47,667 nt of DNA, from positions 1-47,667 of the forward strand of contig JEMX01000028.1 in assembly GCA_000585055.1 (NCBI GenBank). The letters are read 5' to 3'. Origin of the DNA: Candidatus Accumulibacter appositus. Its GTDB lineage: Bacteria; Pseudomonadota; Gammaproteobacteria; Burkholderiales; Rhodocyclaceae. The translations under genes were made by a program, and so were the position numbers. This document shows positions 23,445 to 32,480 of the stretch, piece after piece. The notes beneath the pieces were generated by a model that ran no database searches, had not been told where the DNA came from, and saw only the letters and a list, made by a program, of their open reading frames with translations. The number at the start of each line of letters is the position of its first letter. Position 1 is the first letter of the stretch.

Positions 23445-25364
23445 GTGGCGAACGAGCAATATAAGCTAAGCAGGGAGTCATCGCGCAATGCCCTTTTGCG
23501 ACGCGTGGGGCTTGCCGTCGAGCGGCTTCGCGAAGATGCAATTGCCATTGAGGATGAGCTGGACGAGCGCTTGCGCAGCGTCGCGCCGGAGCTCAGGGCG
23601 AGTGCGCGCAACCTGGCGCACTATCTGGCTATCCGACGGGTTGATATCCGCATCTTGCAGCGCGAACTGGGCCGATTGGGTTTGAGTTCGTTGGGTCGCA
23701 TGGAGGCGCACGTCATGGCCTCACTCGACAATGTCGTCGCCGTGCTTCGCCTGTTGCGCAACAGCGCTGTTGCGGATCATGCGCAAGCGGTTCCGACGAT
23801 TCCCTTTTGCGAGGGGGATCAAGTGCTGGCCAGGCACGCGCATGCGATCCTCGGACCGCTGCCCAAGGATCGCAAGACGCGAATCATGGTCACCATGCCC
23901 AGTGAGGCGGCGGCTGATCCGTCGTTCGTCAGCAATCTGCTGGCCCAAGGCATGGATATCATGCGCATCAACTGTGCCCACGACGACGCCGAGGTCTGGG
24001 GTCGGATGGTCGACCAGCTGCGGCAGGCGGAAAGGAAGCTTGGCCGTTCGTGCAAGGTGTGTTGCGACCTGGCCGGGCCGAAGCTGCGCACCGGTGCCGT
24101 CGAGTCGGCGGCGGGCGTCGTCAAGTGGCGGCCGCAGAGAAACGCGCTTGGCCAGACGATCGCGCCGGCCCTGGTGCGTTTCGTCAACGAAGTCCCTGAC
24201 GATGCCTTTGCCGGCAAGACCGTACCGGTGCAGGGCAAGCTGCTGGCCCGGGCTCGAGAGGGCGATTTCATCGACTTGCACGATGCGCGCGGGCGGGCAC
24301 GCGTGCTTGAAGTCATCGCCGTCTCGGCAGACGCCTGTCTATGCCAGGCGGTACGTACCGCGTACGTCGTCGAGGGTACCCGACTGAGCCTGCGGCGTAA
24401 GGCGAGGAGCGTAGCGAAAGCCCGCGTCGCGACCCTGCCGCCAAGGCCACAGGCCCTGTTGCTCAAGCCTGGGGACGTGCTCGACGTGGTCCGCGGCGAG
24501 GTTCTCGGCAGGCAGGCCAGCTACGATGACCACGGCGATCTCGTCGAAGCCGCGTGCATTGCCTGCTCGCTGGACGAAGCTTTCGTCAGCGTTCGTGCCG
24601 GAGAAAGGATCTTTTTCGATGACGGAAAGATTGCCGGGAAGATCCGGAAAGTGATGGCCGAGCGGTTCACCGTTGACATCACCTACGCGGCAGGGGGCGC
24701 GGCGAAGCTCCATGGCGAGAAGGGAATCAACCTGCCGGACACCGACCTCAAGCTGCGGGCGCTCGGGGCGAACGATCTTCAGGCCCTCGCCTTCGTCGCT
24801 CGGCACGCCGACATGGTGGCGATGTCTTTCGTGCAGCGGCCGCAGGATGTCGAGGAGCTGATTGCGGCACTTGAGCGGCTCGAGGCCAATCACTTGGGCA
24901 TCGTCCTGAAGATCGAGACCAAGAAGGCGTTCAGCCGCCTGCCAAGCCTGTTGTTTGCCGCCATGCGCCATGCCTGCGTGGCGGTCATGGTGGCGCGCGG
25001 TGATCTCGGTGTCGAGCTCGGCTTCGAGCGCCTGTCGGAGGTACAGGAAGAGATTCTCTGGCTGTGCGAAGCGGCCCATATTCCGGTGATCTGGGCGACG
25101 CAGGTGCTCGAATCGCTGGCCAAGGGCGGCATGCCGTCGCGCGCCGAGGTCACCGACGCGGCGATGGGAACGCGCGCCGAATGCGTGATGCTCAACAAGG
25201 GCCCCTACATCATGCAGACCCTTGAGTTTCTGCGCGATGTCTTGAAGCGCATGGAAACCCATCACGAGAAGAAGACGGCGATGTTGCGCCGCCTGAGCAT
25301 TTCGGACGTCGACTTGAGCGAAGCCGTTGCGCCTCTGGAGCTGCCTGCAAGTTGCCAGGGATGA
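23445..25364 (+). CDS. Pyruvate-kinase-like protein, atypical
   Basis: 639 residues. The first ~140 form a helical extension not found in ordinary pyruvate kinase. From residue 145 the barrel begins (TRIMVTMPSEAAADPSFV, then MDIMRINCAHDDAEVW). CDLAGPKLRTG takes the place of the usual LDTKGPEIRTG, and a long inserted B-type domain follows. The catalytic and metal regions VLKIETKKAF and MVARGDLGVELG (from 515) are kept, as is WATQVLESL. After that PSRAEVTDAAMGTRAECVMLNKGPY replaces the normal TRAE-SD-NAV--GTD--MLS-ET segment, and the C-terminal allosteric domain is missing. It may be a true but unregulated pyruvate kinase or a related enzyme on another substrate. The GTG start has GGGAG eight bases upstream. 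The upstream neighbour is the cupin pseudogene. Confidence 0.8.
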   Translation: MANEQYKLSRESSRNALLRRVGLAVERLREDAIAIEDELDERLRSVAPELRASARNLAHYLAIRRVDIRILQRELGRLGLSSLGRMEAHVMASLDNVVAVLRLLRNSAVADHAQAVPTIPFCEGDQVLARHAHAILGPLPKDRKTRIMVTMPSEAAADPSFVSNLLAQGMDIMRINCAHDDAEVWGRMVDQLRQAERKLGRSCKVCCDLAGPKLRTGAVESAAGVVKWRPQRNALGQTIAPALVRFVNEVPDDAFAGKTVPVQGKLLARAREGDFIDLHDARGRARVLEVIAVSADACLCQAVRTAYVVEGTRLSLRRKARSVAKARVATLPPRPQALLLKPGDVLDVVRGEVLGRQASYDDHGDLVEAACIACSLDEAFVSVRAGERIFFDDGKIAGKIRKVMAERFTVDITYAAGGAAKLHGEKGINLPDTDLKLRALGANDLQALAFVARHADMVAMSFVQRPQDVEELIAALERLEANHLGIVLKIETKKAFSRLPSLLFAAMRHACVAVMVARGDLGVELGFERLSEVQEEILWLCEAAHIPVIWATQVLESLAKGGMPSRAEVTDAAMGTRAECVMLNKGPYIMQTLEFLRDVLKRMETHHEKKTAMLRRLSISDVDLSEAVAPLELPASCQG

Positions 25365-25595
25365 GCGGCGCCGGCTTGGCCGGCTGTCGCACCAATCTGA
25401 GGCAGCAGGTAGCGGCCGCCTGGCTGCCGTGATTGTTGTGCAGATCTTGCCAATGTCGCCGACAAAGCGTTTATCCTATACGGCCTGCAGCAAGTGCTTG
25501 AGGTACGCCAACTGGTGTCGCGAGTCTCGCACCCAGCGCGTCACAATGCCAGAGTCACGCGATTCCGTTTGCCACACCCGCTCCGCTACCCGTTT

Positions 25596-27305
25596 ATGCA
25601 CAAGTCCGTTGTTTTGGCAGCGCTGCTGCTCGCCCTGCCGGTGGCCGCCGCCGTGCCACAGTTGCAGGCACCGGACGAGGTACGCCAACTGCTGACCGAA
25701 TACGTGGAGCTCGGCGAAGTGGCCGACGCGCCGGAGCAGGCGGCTCTTGAGCGCCGAATGGAGCGCGAAGTGCCTGCACTGTTGGCGACCGAGGGCTATT
25801 TCTCGCCGCAGGTGGTGGTCAAGGAGAGTGACGGAAAACTGCTGGTCGAAGTCGATCCGGGGCCGCGCTCGATCGTCGCCAGTGTACACATCGAGATTCT
25901 TGGTGACGTTGGTGCGGCGCGGCGCAAGGCCTTGACCGACAGCTGGAAACTCAAGAGCGGTCAGCCGTTTCGGCAAGCCGACTGGGACGACGCCAAGCAA
26001 TCGCTGCTCGCGGACTTGCTGTCTGTGGACTTTGCTGCTGCTCGCCTGGAGGACAGTGGCGCGCAAGTGGACCCGGAGGCGCGTCGGGTCGAGTTGCGCG
26101 TCGTTCTTGCGGCGGGTCCGCCCTACAGCTTTGGCGAACTGAAGATCAGCGGCCTGAAGCGTTATCCGTCGTCGCTGGTCGAGCGCTACAACCACAGCGT
26201 AGACGTCGGTGAGCCCTACCGCGAGGATCGCTTGCTGGCTTTGCAGACCGCTTTGCAGGACACCCCGTTTTTCGGGTCGGTCGTCGTCTCGCTGGATCGC
26301 GGCAAGGACGACGAGCGCTCGGCAGATGGCCCGGACGGGCGGGTCAGTGCGCCAGTGCTGGTGCATGTCCGCGAGCGTGCGCCGTACGAGGTATCGCTGG
26401 GTGCCGGCTTTAGCACCAACACCGGTGCGCGCGTTGAAGCCAACTACCGTAGCAGCGATCTCTTCGATCGTGCCTGGGAGCTGCACACCGGCGTGCGTAT
26501 CGAGCAACTGCGCCAGACGGCCTACGCCGATGTCTTCTTTCCGCCTGACAAGCGGCGGCGGCGCGACGGGGTGGGGATGGCCTTCCAGAATTCGGACATC
26601 GAGAATCTGGCACTCGAGACCTTCGCGGTAGGTGCGACGCGCGTACAGCAGCGCGGTAGTGTCGAGCAGCGCCTGGGGCTCAACTGGCAAACGGAAAAGC
26701 AGACCCCGAAAGGTTCGCCAACGACCACCAACGAAGCATTGACCGCGCAGGCCGGTTGGACCTGGCGGCACGCGCCGGATCCGCTGCGTCCGTCGGAGGG
26801 GATTTCGTTGCAGTTTCAGCTGGGCGGCGCCAGCAAGCAGCTGCTCTCCGATCAGGACTTCGTGCGTACCTACCTTCGCTACGCGCAGGGGGTTCAGCTT
26901 GGCGAGCGCGATGGTCTGCTCCTGCGCGCCGAACTCGGCGCAACCTTTGCGCCCTCAAGCGACGGCATTCCACAGGATTTTCTCTTTCGCGCCGGCGGCA
27001 GTAATTCGGTACGCGGTTACGCCTATCAGAGCCTTGGTGTGCAGCAAGGTGAAGCGGTTGTCGGCGGACGTTACCTGATGACCATGAGTGCCGAATACAC
27101 GCACTGGATTACCCCCGTCTGGGGTGCGGCGGCTTTCGTTGACGCGGGGGATGCCCAGGACAGTCGCGACGCTTTCGATCTGGCGGTGGGTTACGGCCTC
27201 GGCGCGCGCTGGAAGAGTCCGGTCGGTCCACTGGGCCTGGATCTCGCCTACGGCCAGCGCGAAGGCAAGCTGCGCTTTGACTTTTCACTGGCGGTACCGT
27301 TTTGA
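25596..27305 (+). CDS. tamA: TamA, outer-membrane translocation and assembly barrel
   Basis: A 569-residue Omp85-family protein. A signal peptide (MHKSVVLAALLLALPVAAA) is followed by POTRA domains to about residue 265 (GPPYSFGELKISGLKRYPS marks the last one). A C-terminal beta-barrel then ends in aromatic FSLAVPF, as needed for outer-membrane insertion. The conserved Omp85 motif LFRAGGSNSVRGY is present near residue 468. With TamB it forms the TAM complex for outer-membrane protein insertion and, more recently, phospholipid transport. ATG 25596 places the signal peptide at the N-terminus. It overlaps tamB by four bases (TTGA), so the pair is translationally coupled. Confidence 0.92.
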   Translation: MHKSVVLAALLLALPVAAAVPQLQAPDEVRQLLTEYVELGEVADAPEQAALERRMEREVPALLATEGYFSPQVVVKESDGKLLVEVDPGPRSIVASVHIEILGDVGAARRKALTDSWKLKSGQPFRQADWDDAKQSLLADLLSVDFAAARLEDSGAQVDPEARRVELRVVLAAGPPYSFGELKISGLKRYPSSLVERYNHSVDVGEPYREDRLLALQTALQDTPFFGSVVVSLDRGKDDERSADGPDGRVSAPVLVHVRERAPYEVSLGAGFSTNTGARVEANYRSSDLFDRAWELHTGVRIEQLRQTAYADVFFPPDKRRRRDGVGMAFQNSDIENLALETFAVGATRVQQRGSVEQRLGLNWQTEKQTPKGSPTTTNEALTAQAGWTWRHAPDPLRPSEGISLQFQLGGASKQLLSDQDFVRTYLRYAQGVQLGERDGLLLRAELGATFAPSSDGIPQDFLFRAGGSNSVRGYAYQSLGVQQGEAVVGGRYLMTMSAEYTHWITPVWGAAAFVDAGDAQDSRDAFDLAVGYGLGARWKSPVGPLGLDLAYGQREGKLRFDFSLAVPF

Positions 27306-30300
27306 ACGAAGCGAAGGAAGTGGACGAGCAAGCTGGGGCGCCCGGGCAAGAGAGCGACGTGCGTCAGGCTGTGCCGCCGCCAAGGAAGCCTCGCCGTCGC
27401 TGGCACTGGCTATGGATCAGCCCGCTTGCCGTGGGGTTGGGCTTGCTTGCTGGCCTGGCCTGGCTGCTGGCTACGGAAAGTGGTTTTCGCGTCGCCTGCC
27501 GTGCCCTTGAGGAACTCGCCAATGGCCAGTTGACGCTCGCTGAACCAAGTGGCTCGCTGCGCGGCTCGCTGAGCCTGCAGGCGGTGCATTGGCGCGACGC
27601 GACGCTCGACGTTCAGCTGCAGGATCTGCAGTTCGACTGGCGTCCTGCCGAGTTGTTGCAGGCGCGACTTTCGGTCAGCCGCCTGGCAGCGGCGCGCCTG
27701 CGCGTGGCGAGTGTTCCCAGTGACGAGCCGTCGGTGATGCCGGACAGCCTGCGCCTGCCGCTGGCGGTCGACATCGAGGAACTGCGCCTCGGCAGCATCG
27801 AGCTCGGCGAGCATGGCCATCCGGATGGCCAGGCGACGACCGTCGTCGAGGGGCTTGCATTGCGCCTGAGCAGCGACGGCGCCGAGCATCACGTGTCCGA
27901 GTTGCGCGCCACTGCCAGCGGCCTGGCGCTGACCGGAGAGCTGTCTCTGGCGGGCGACCAGCCGTATGCGCTGACGGCAGCCGCGCGCATCGAGGGCGAG
28001 GCCGCCGGGCGAGCGCTGGTTTTCGATCTGCTCGCCGATGGCTCGCTCGATGAACTGCGGCTACACGGCAGCGGCCAGCCGCTTGACGGCAAGACCGGCG
28101 AGAGTTTTGCTGGCCAGGTCGACGCCCGCCTCAAGCCTTTCCTGCCGCAGCCGATCGTCGAAGTCGTTGCCAAGGTGACGGGAGTGGATCCCGCGGCCTG
28201 GGCCAAGGGTGCGCCGCAGGCGATTCTTGACCTGGACGTCGCCTTGCAGCCGCTGGCCGATTCGGCCGCTGCGCTGAGTGGGCGTTTGACGCTGCGCAAT
28301 CGGCGTTCGGGCGCCGCCGACAAGGACTTGCTGCCGGTCGAGTCGCTGCAAACCGCCTTGCGTCTGGAGGGCGACGAGCTGCAGCTGGCCGACCTCGACC
28401 TGCGCTTGTCCGGAGGTGGACGCCTGCGTGGAAGTGGTCGCCTGCGCGACAGCGAACTGACGTTGCGCCTGACGGCGGCGGCGCTCGATGCACGTGCCTT
28501 GTTCAGTTCCCTGCACTCGACGAAACTCGCCGGCCCGCTGCGCGCCAGTCTCGGTCTCAATCAGCAGTCGTTCGAGCTCGAGCTGCGCGACCCGCAGTTC
28601 AGCATCGCCAGCAAGATCGCCATCCAGCCAAGCGAGATCGTCGTCGACCAGCTGCGCCTGGAGGCCGGCGACGCCAGGCTGCTCGCCAGTGGCCAGCTCG
28701 GGCTGGTCGACGCCGGCAAGTTCGCCGTGCAGGGAAGCCTGAAGAATTTCGATCCCAGCCGCTTTGCCGATGTGCCGCCGGCACGGCTCAACGCCGACTT
28801 CGATGGCAAAGGCAGCAGCCAGCCGCAGTTGGCGCTTGGCCTGCGCTTCCAGTTACACGACAGTCGTTTCCGCGGTCAATCGCTGGCCGGGCGCGGCGAC
28901 GTCGATCTGGTCGGCGAACGCCTGCGCAAGGCCGACGTCGAGCTGAACGCTGCCGGCAACCGCCTGACCGCGAAAGGTGCTTTTGGTGCTCGTGGCGATC
29001 ACCTGACAGTGGCCATCAGTGCGCCGAAACTCGATCCCCTGGGTGTTGCCGGCGATGTCAGCGGTACGCTGTTGCTTGGCGGCAGTGTCAAGTCGCCAGA
29101 ACTCTCGGCCGACTTGCGTTCGACGCGGCTGGCGGCGGAAGCCTTCGGCGAGATCCGCGGGCTCGATCTCACTGCCCGTCTTGGCGATGGCAAGGACGGC
29201 GCCTTGTCGGGCAAGCTGCAGCTCGCCGGACTCGATCTCCCCGATGGCAATTCCTTGTTGGGCAAAGTATTGCTGGAAGCCGAAGGCGTGCGTAGCGCGC
29301 ATCGCTTGCGCGGCCAGCTTGCTCTGCCCGGCAAGCGCGAGCTGCGCCTGCTGCTCGCGGGGGGGCTGACGACTCCGGCGAGTGGCATGCAGTGGGCGGG
29401 AGCGCTCAGCGAACTGAGCGTTTCTTCACGGCTCGCCAAAGACCAGTCTTTTGTCCGCCTGGCAGGGCCACTGCCCTTGCAGGCTGCTGCCGAGCGCTTC
29501 AGTGCCGGTCCCGCGGAGTTCGTCGGCGCCGGCTGGTCGGCGCGCCTCGAGCGGGCGCTTTCCAAGGGCCAGAGTTGGCAGACCGCCGGCAGTTTGCGTG
29601 GTTTGCCGCTGCTGACGATGCTCGCCGAATTCCCGGAGTGGTTTGACGCCTCTGCCCTCGGGGCAGCCAAGGGCAGCAGCGAGGCGCTGCGACTAAATGC
29701 CGATTGGGATCTAGGCACTAGCGGAGGAAGCGCCGCGAGTGGCAAGCGCGGAGCGGCGAAGAGCGTATTGCCGGCGGGTAGTGTGCGCTTGTGGCGCGAG
29801 AGCGGCGATCTGTCGATCGGCAGCGTGGCGCTGGGCCTCGAGGAGGGGAGCGTCAGCCTGCTGGCCAAGAACGGTCGTCTCGACGCCGAGCTCAAGCTGC
29901 GTGGCAAGAAGCTTGGCGAGCTGAGCGGCACTTTGAGTGCTGCCAGTTCGGCGACGACGCTGATCAGTGAGCATGCGCCGTGGCGGGGGCAACTCAAGCT
30001 GGACGTCCCGGATCTGGCCTGGGCCGCGCGCCTGCTTGGCGAAGGCTGGCAATTGGGCGGTCGTCTGGCCGGCGAGCTCGCACTTTCCGGAACCCCGGTG
30101 AAGCCCCGGCTCAGTGGCGAATGGCGTGGTGACGGCCTGGCCATGCGGGCCTTGGACCATGGGATGCGCCTTGAGCGTGGCAAGTTGCGGCTGCAGCTGA
30201 CCGGCGACGAGCCAGGCGACGTGCGTCTGGTGCTCAAGCAGCTGTTCTTCGAGAGCGATTTTCAGGCCATGCCGCGTAGCCTGGCCCTCGATCCCGGCAT

Positions 30301-31384
30301 CGATGCCGCCAGCCTGACGGGAAAACCCGGTAGCGTCGAGGCCAGTGGCGAGTTGCATCTGGGCACGACCGACGGTGTGCTGACGCTGCGGGCCGATCGC
30401 CTGGGGGTGACGCAACTCGCGAATCAGTGGATGCTCGTTTCCGGCGAGGCCAAGCTGACCCTGGGCCAGAAATTGCTCGACGTTCTCGGCAAGTTCAAGG
30501 TCGATGCCGGCTACTGGGAGCTGGCCAAGAGCGGCACGCCGCAGCTCTCCGATGATGTGCGGATCGAGCGCAAGGGGGAGGGCAAAGCGAAAGCGCCAGC
30601 GGCGGCACGCTTGTTGTCACTGAATATCGACGCTGATCTCGGCAGCCACTTCCGTTTTCGCGGCGCTGGCGTCGAAAGCCGTCTGGCAGGCTCGCTGAAG
30701 ATCGAGTCGGACGGAACGGGTCTGCCGCGAGCGACGGGCTCGATTCGCACCGTCGGCGGCCGTTTCGATGCCTATGGCCAGAAACTGGCGATCGAGCGCG
30801 GTATTCTCAACTTCCAGGGCCTGATCGACAATCCTGGTCTCAATATCCGGGCGATCCGTACCAACCTGCCGGTCGAAGCGGGGGTCGAAGTCACGGGAAC
30901 GGCCCGGCGGCCGGTCGTCAAGCTGGTTTCGGACCCGGTGGTGCCGGATGCCGAGAAGCTCTCATGGCTGGTTCTCGGGCATGCTTCCGATCAGGGGAGT
31001 GGTGGCAGTGGCAGCGTGCTGATGGCCGCCGCGCAGACGCTGTTCGGTGGCCAGGACGGCGGTACGCTGGGCAAGCTGCAGCGCAGTCTGGGGATCGACG
31101 AGTTCGGTGTTAGCGGTGGTTCGATCGATGGTTCGAGCCGCTCGCAGACCAGCAGCATCGCCAGTAGCAGCTCGTTCGGTTCCAGCAATACCACCACCGG
31201 CCAGATTGTCAGCGTCGGCAAGCGCCTGTCGTCGGATGTCGTGATCAGCTATGACCAGTCGCTGACGACGGCTGAGAGCGTTGTCAAGCTGACCTACTAC
31301 CTCAATCGAAGTTTCTACGTTGTCGGGCGCGCCGGTTCCGACAACGCGCTGGACTTCTTCTGGAAGTACCGTTTCGGCCGTTAG
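27302..31384 (+). CDS. tamB: TamB, inner-membrane anchored beta-helical partner of TamA
   Basis: A 1,360-residue protein of the AsmA-like superfamily. A cytoplasmic Pro/Arg-rich lead (about 38 residues) is followed by one membrane helix (WLWISPLAVGLGLLAGLAWLL) and a very long periplasmic region of repeating beta strands, thought to form a groove that carries lipid across the periplasm. The C-terminal DUF490 region (from about 950) includes ATGSIRTVGGRFDAYGQKL, RGILNFQG and WLVLGHASD, and ends with FFWKYRFGR. The TTG at 27302 overlaps the tamA stop; a GTG six codons later is an alternative start. A Gly/Ser-rich linker (about 1,235-1,300) is typical. It converges with the sua5-like gene. Confidence 0.92.
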   Translation: MNEAKEVDEQAGAPGQESDVRQAVPPPRKPRRRWHWLWISPLAVGLGLLAGLAWLLATESGFRVACRALEELANGQLTLAEPSGSLRGSLSLQAVHWRDATLDVQLQDLQFDWRPAELLQARLSVSRLAAARLRVASVPSDEPSVMPDSLRLPLAVDIEELRLGSIELGEHGHPDGQATTVVEGLALRLSSDGAEHHVSELRATASGLALTGELSLAGDQPYALTAAARIEGEAAGRALVFDLLADGSLDELRLHGSGQPLDGKTGESFAGQVDARLKPFLPQPIVEVVAKVTGVDPAAWAKGAPQAILDLDVALQPLADSAAALSGRLTLRNRRSGAADKDLLPVESLQTALRLEGDELQLADLDLRLSGGGRLRGSGRLRDSELTLRLTAAALDARALFSSLHSTKLAGPLRASLGLNQQSFELELRDPQFSIASKIAIQPSEIVVDQLRLEAGDARLLASGQLGLVDAGKFAVQGSLKNFDPSRFADVPPARLNADFDGKGSSQPQLALGLRFQLHDSRFRGQSLAGRGDVDLVGERLRKADVELNAAGNRLTAKGAFGARGDHLTVAISAPKLDPLGVAGDVSGTLLLGGSVKSPELSADLRSTRLAAEAFGEIRGLDLTARLGDGKDGALSGKLQLAGLDLPDGNSLLGKVLLEAEGVRSAHRLRGQLALPGKRELRLLLAGGLTTPASGMQWAGALSELSVSSRLAKDQSFVRLAGPLPLQAAAERFSAGPAEFVGAGWSARLERALSKGQSWQTAGSLRGLPLLTMLAEFPEWFDASALGAAKGSSEALRLNADWDLGTSGGSAASGKRGAAKSVLPAGSVRLWRESGDLSIGSVALGLEEGSVSLLAKNGRLDAELKLRGKKLGELSGTLSAASSATTLISEHAPWRGQLKLDVPDLAWAARLLGEGWQLGGRLAGELALSGTPVKPRLSGEWRGDGLAMRALDHGMRLERGKLRLQLTGDEPGDVRLVLKQLFFESDFQAMPRSLALDPGIDAASLTGKPGSVEASGELHLGTTDGVLTLRADRLGVTQLANQWMLVSGEAKLTLGQKLLDVLGKFKVDAGYWELAKSGTPQLSDDVRIERKGEGKAKAPAAARLLSLNIDADLGSHFRFRGAGVESRLAGSLKIESDGTGLPRATGSIRTVGGRFDAYGQKLAIERGILNFQGLIDNPGLNIRAIRTNLPVEAGVEVTGTARRPVVKLVSDPVVPDAEKLSWLVLGHASDQGSGGSGSVLMAAAQTLFGGQDGGTLGKLQRSLGIDEFGVSGGSIDGSSRSQTSSIASSSSFGSSNTTTGQIVSVGKRLSSDVVISYDQSLTTAESVVKLTYYLNRSFYVVGRAGSDNALDFFWKYRFGR

Positions 31385-31386
31385 TG

Positions 31387-31425
31387 TGGAAGTCGCGTAC
31401 GCGACTCGCGAAGCGCCCGTCTCTT
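31387..31425 (+). repeat. Partial copy of the dispersed structured repeat
   Basis: Just after the tamB stop, GTGGAAGTCGCGTACGCGAC and the following bases resemble the GTGAAAGTCGCGCAAGCGAC end of the repeat at 9246. It holds a perfect 16-base palindrome, AGTCGCGTACGCGACT (31391-31406). Only the first ~39 bases are recognisable. It may act as a 3' stabiliser between the convergent tamB and sua5 genes. Confidence 0.55.
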
Positions 31426-31439
31426 GCCGGCGAAGATGT

Positions 31440-32480
31440 TCAGTCTGCCGGACCCGCGTGTCGACCTGCGCCGACGGCCGCTCGACGTAGGCGGTCGGCG
31501 ACCGCCGCCCAGGCCGGCGTCGCTGGAACATCCTCGACGACGATCAGCTCGGCGGCCAGTTGATCGAGCGCGCGCAGCGCTGCGTAGAGCGCCCGGGCAT
31601 AGCCGCGAGGATCAGCCGCCAGTTTGCGAAGCGTGTCTGTGGCCGCGATGGCGGCGGGTGGCTCGCTGTGGCACAGAATTGCACAGCGGCGTCCGGCTCG
31701 ATGGAGTTGGTCGATGACTTCGGCTAGCCGTTGCGGCGCCACCAGATGCAGGGCCGTCCGCGGTGCGTAGTGTGCAGCCAGCGAGCCCGAAACCCGAGGT
31801 GAGCCGTCGTTTCCTGCCAGGCTTGGCGTTTCTGGCAGCACGCCGATCACTGCTGCGATCTGTTCGGGCGTCACGCGTCCCGGGCGCAGCAGGCGCGGCG
31901 GCTGGCTGTCGCCACGCGTCAGGTCGAGAATGGTCGATTCGATGCCGACCAGACAGCGACCGCCGTCGAGGATCAGCGGCACCGAGTCGCCCAGTTCTTC
32001 GCGCACGTGCCGCGCTTCGGTTGGACTGATGCGCCCAAAGCGGTTGGCTGACGGAGCGGCCAGCCCGCACATGCCGTCGACGCCCCCGCCGGCCTCGGCG
32101 TAGGCACGTAGCAGGGCCAGCGCTACCGGATGTGCTGGCACGCGCACGCCGATGCTGTCCTGGCCGCCCGTGACCGCGGTCGGTACGGCTGCTGCCCGCC
32201 TGAGGATCAAGGTCAAGGGTCCCGGCCAGAAGGCTTCGGCGAGTTCCCAGGCCGGCGACGGAATGTCGCGCGCCCAGCGTTCAAGGCAGCCGGCGCCGGC
32301 GAGATGGACGATCAGCGGGTGATTGGCGGGGCGACCCTTGGCCGCGAAAATCCTCGCTACCGCCAGCGGGTTGGCGGCGTCGGCAGCCAGGCCATAGACC
32401 GTCTCGGTTGGAAAGGCGACCAGCTCGCCGGCCTGCAGCAGTGCCACGGCATGATCGATTTCCGCCTGCTCAGGGAACAT
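31440..32480 (-). CDS. sua5: Threonylcarbamoyl-AMP synthase, Sua5 type
   Basis: A 346-residue YrdC/Sua5 enzyme that makes threonylcarbamoyl-AMP from threonine, bicarbonate and ATP for the t6A modification of ANN-decoding tRNAs. The YrdC domain fills the first ~210 residues (FPTETVYGLAADA, FAAKGRPANHPLIVHL, FWPGPLTLIL, SIGVRVPAHP, APSANRFGRISPT). The rest is the Sua5-specific C-terminal domain, joined by a linker (PRLLRPGRVTPEQ, SGSLAAHYAPRTAL), which separates it from short TsaC. The ATG at 32480 overlaps the end of purK by 11 bases. No strong ribosome site is seen, so coupling to purK translation is likely. Confidence 0.92.
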   Translation of the reverse strand: MFPEQAEIDHAVALLQAGELVAFPTETVYGLAADAANPLAVARIFAAKGRPANHPLIVHLAGAGCLERWARDIPSPAWELAEAFWPGPLTLILRRAAAVPTAVTGGQDSIGVRVPAHPVALALLRAYAEAGGGVDGMCGLAAPSANRFGRISPTEARHVREELGDSVPLILDGGRCLVGIESTILDLTRGDSQPPRLLRPGRVTPEQIAAVIGVLPETPSLAGNDGSPRVSGSLAAHYAPRTALHLVAPQRLAEVIDQLHRAGRRCAILCHSEPPAAIAATDTLRKLAADPRGYARALYAALRALDQLAAELIVVEDVPATPAWAAVADRLRRAAVGAGRHAGPAD

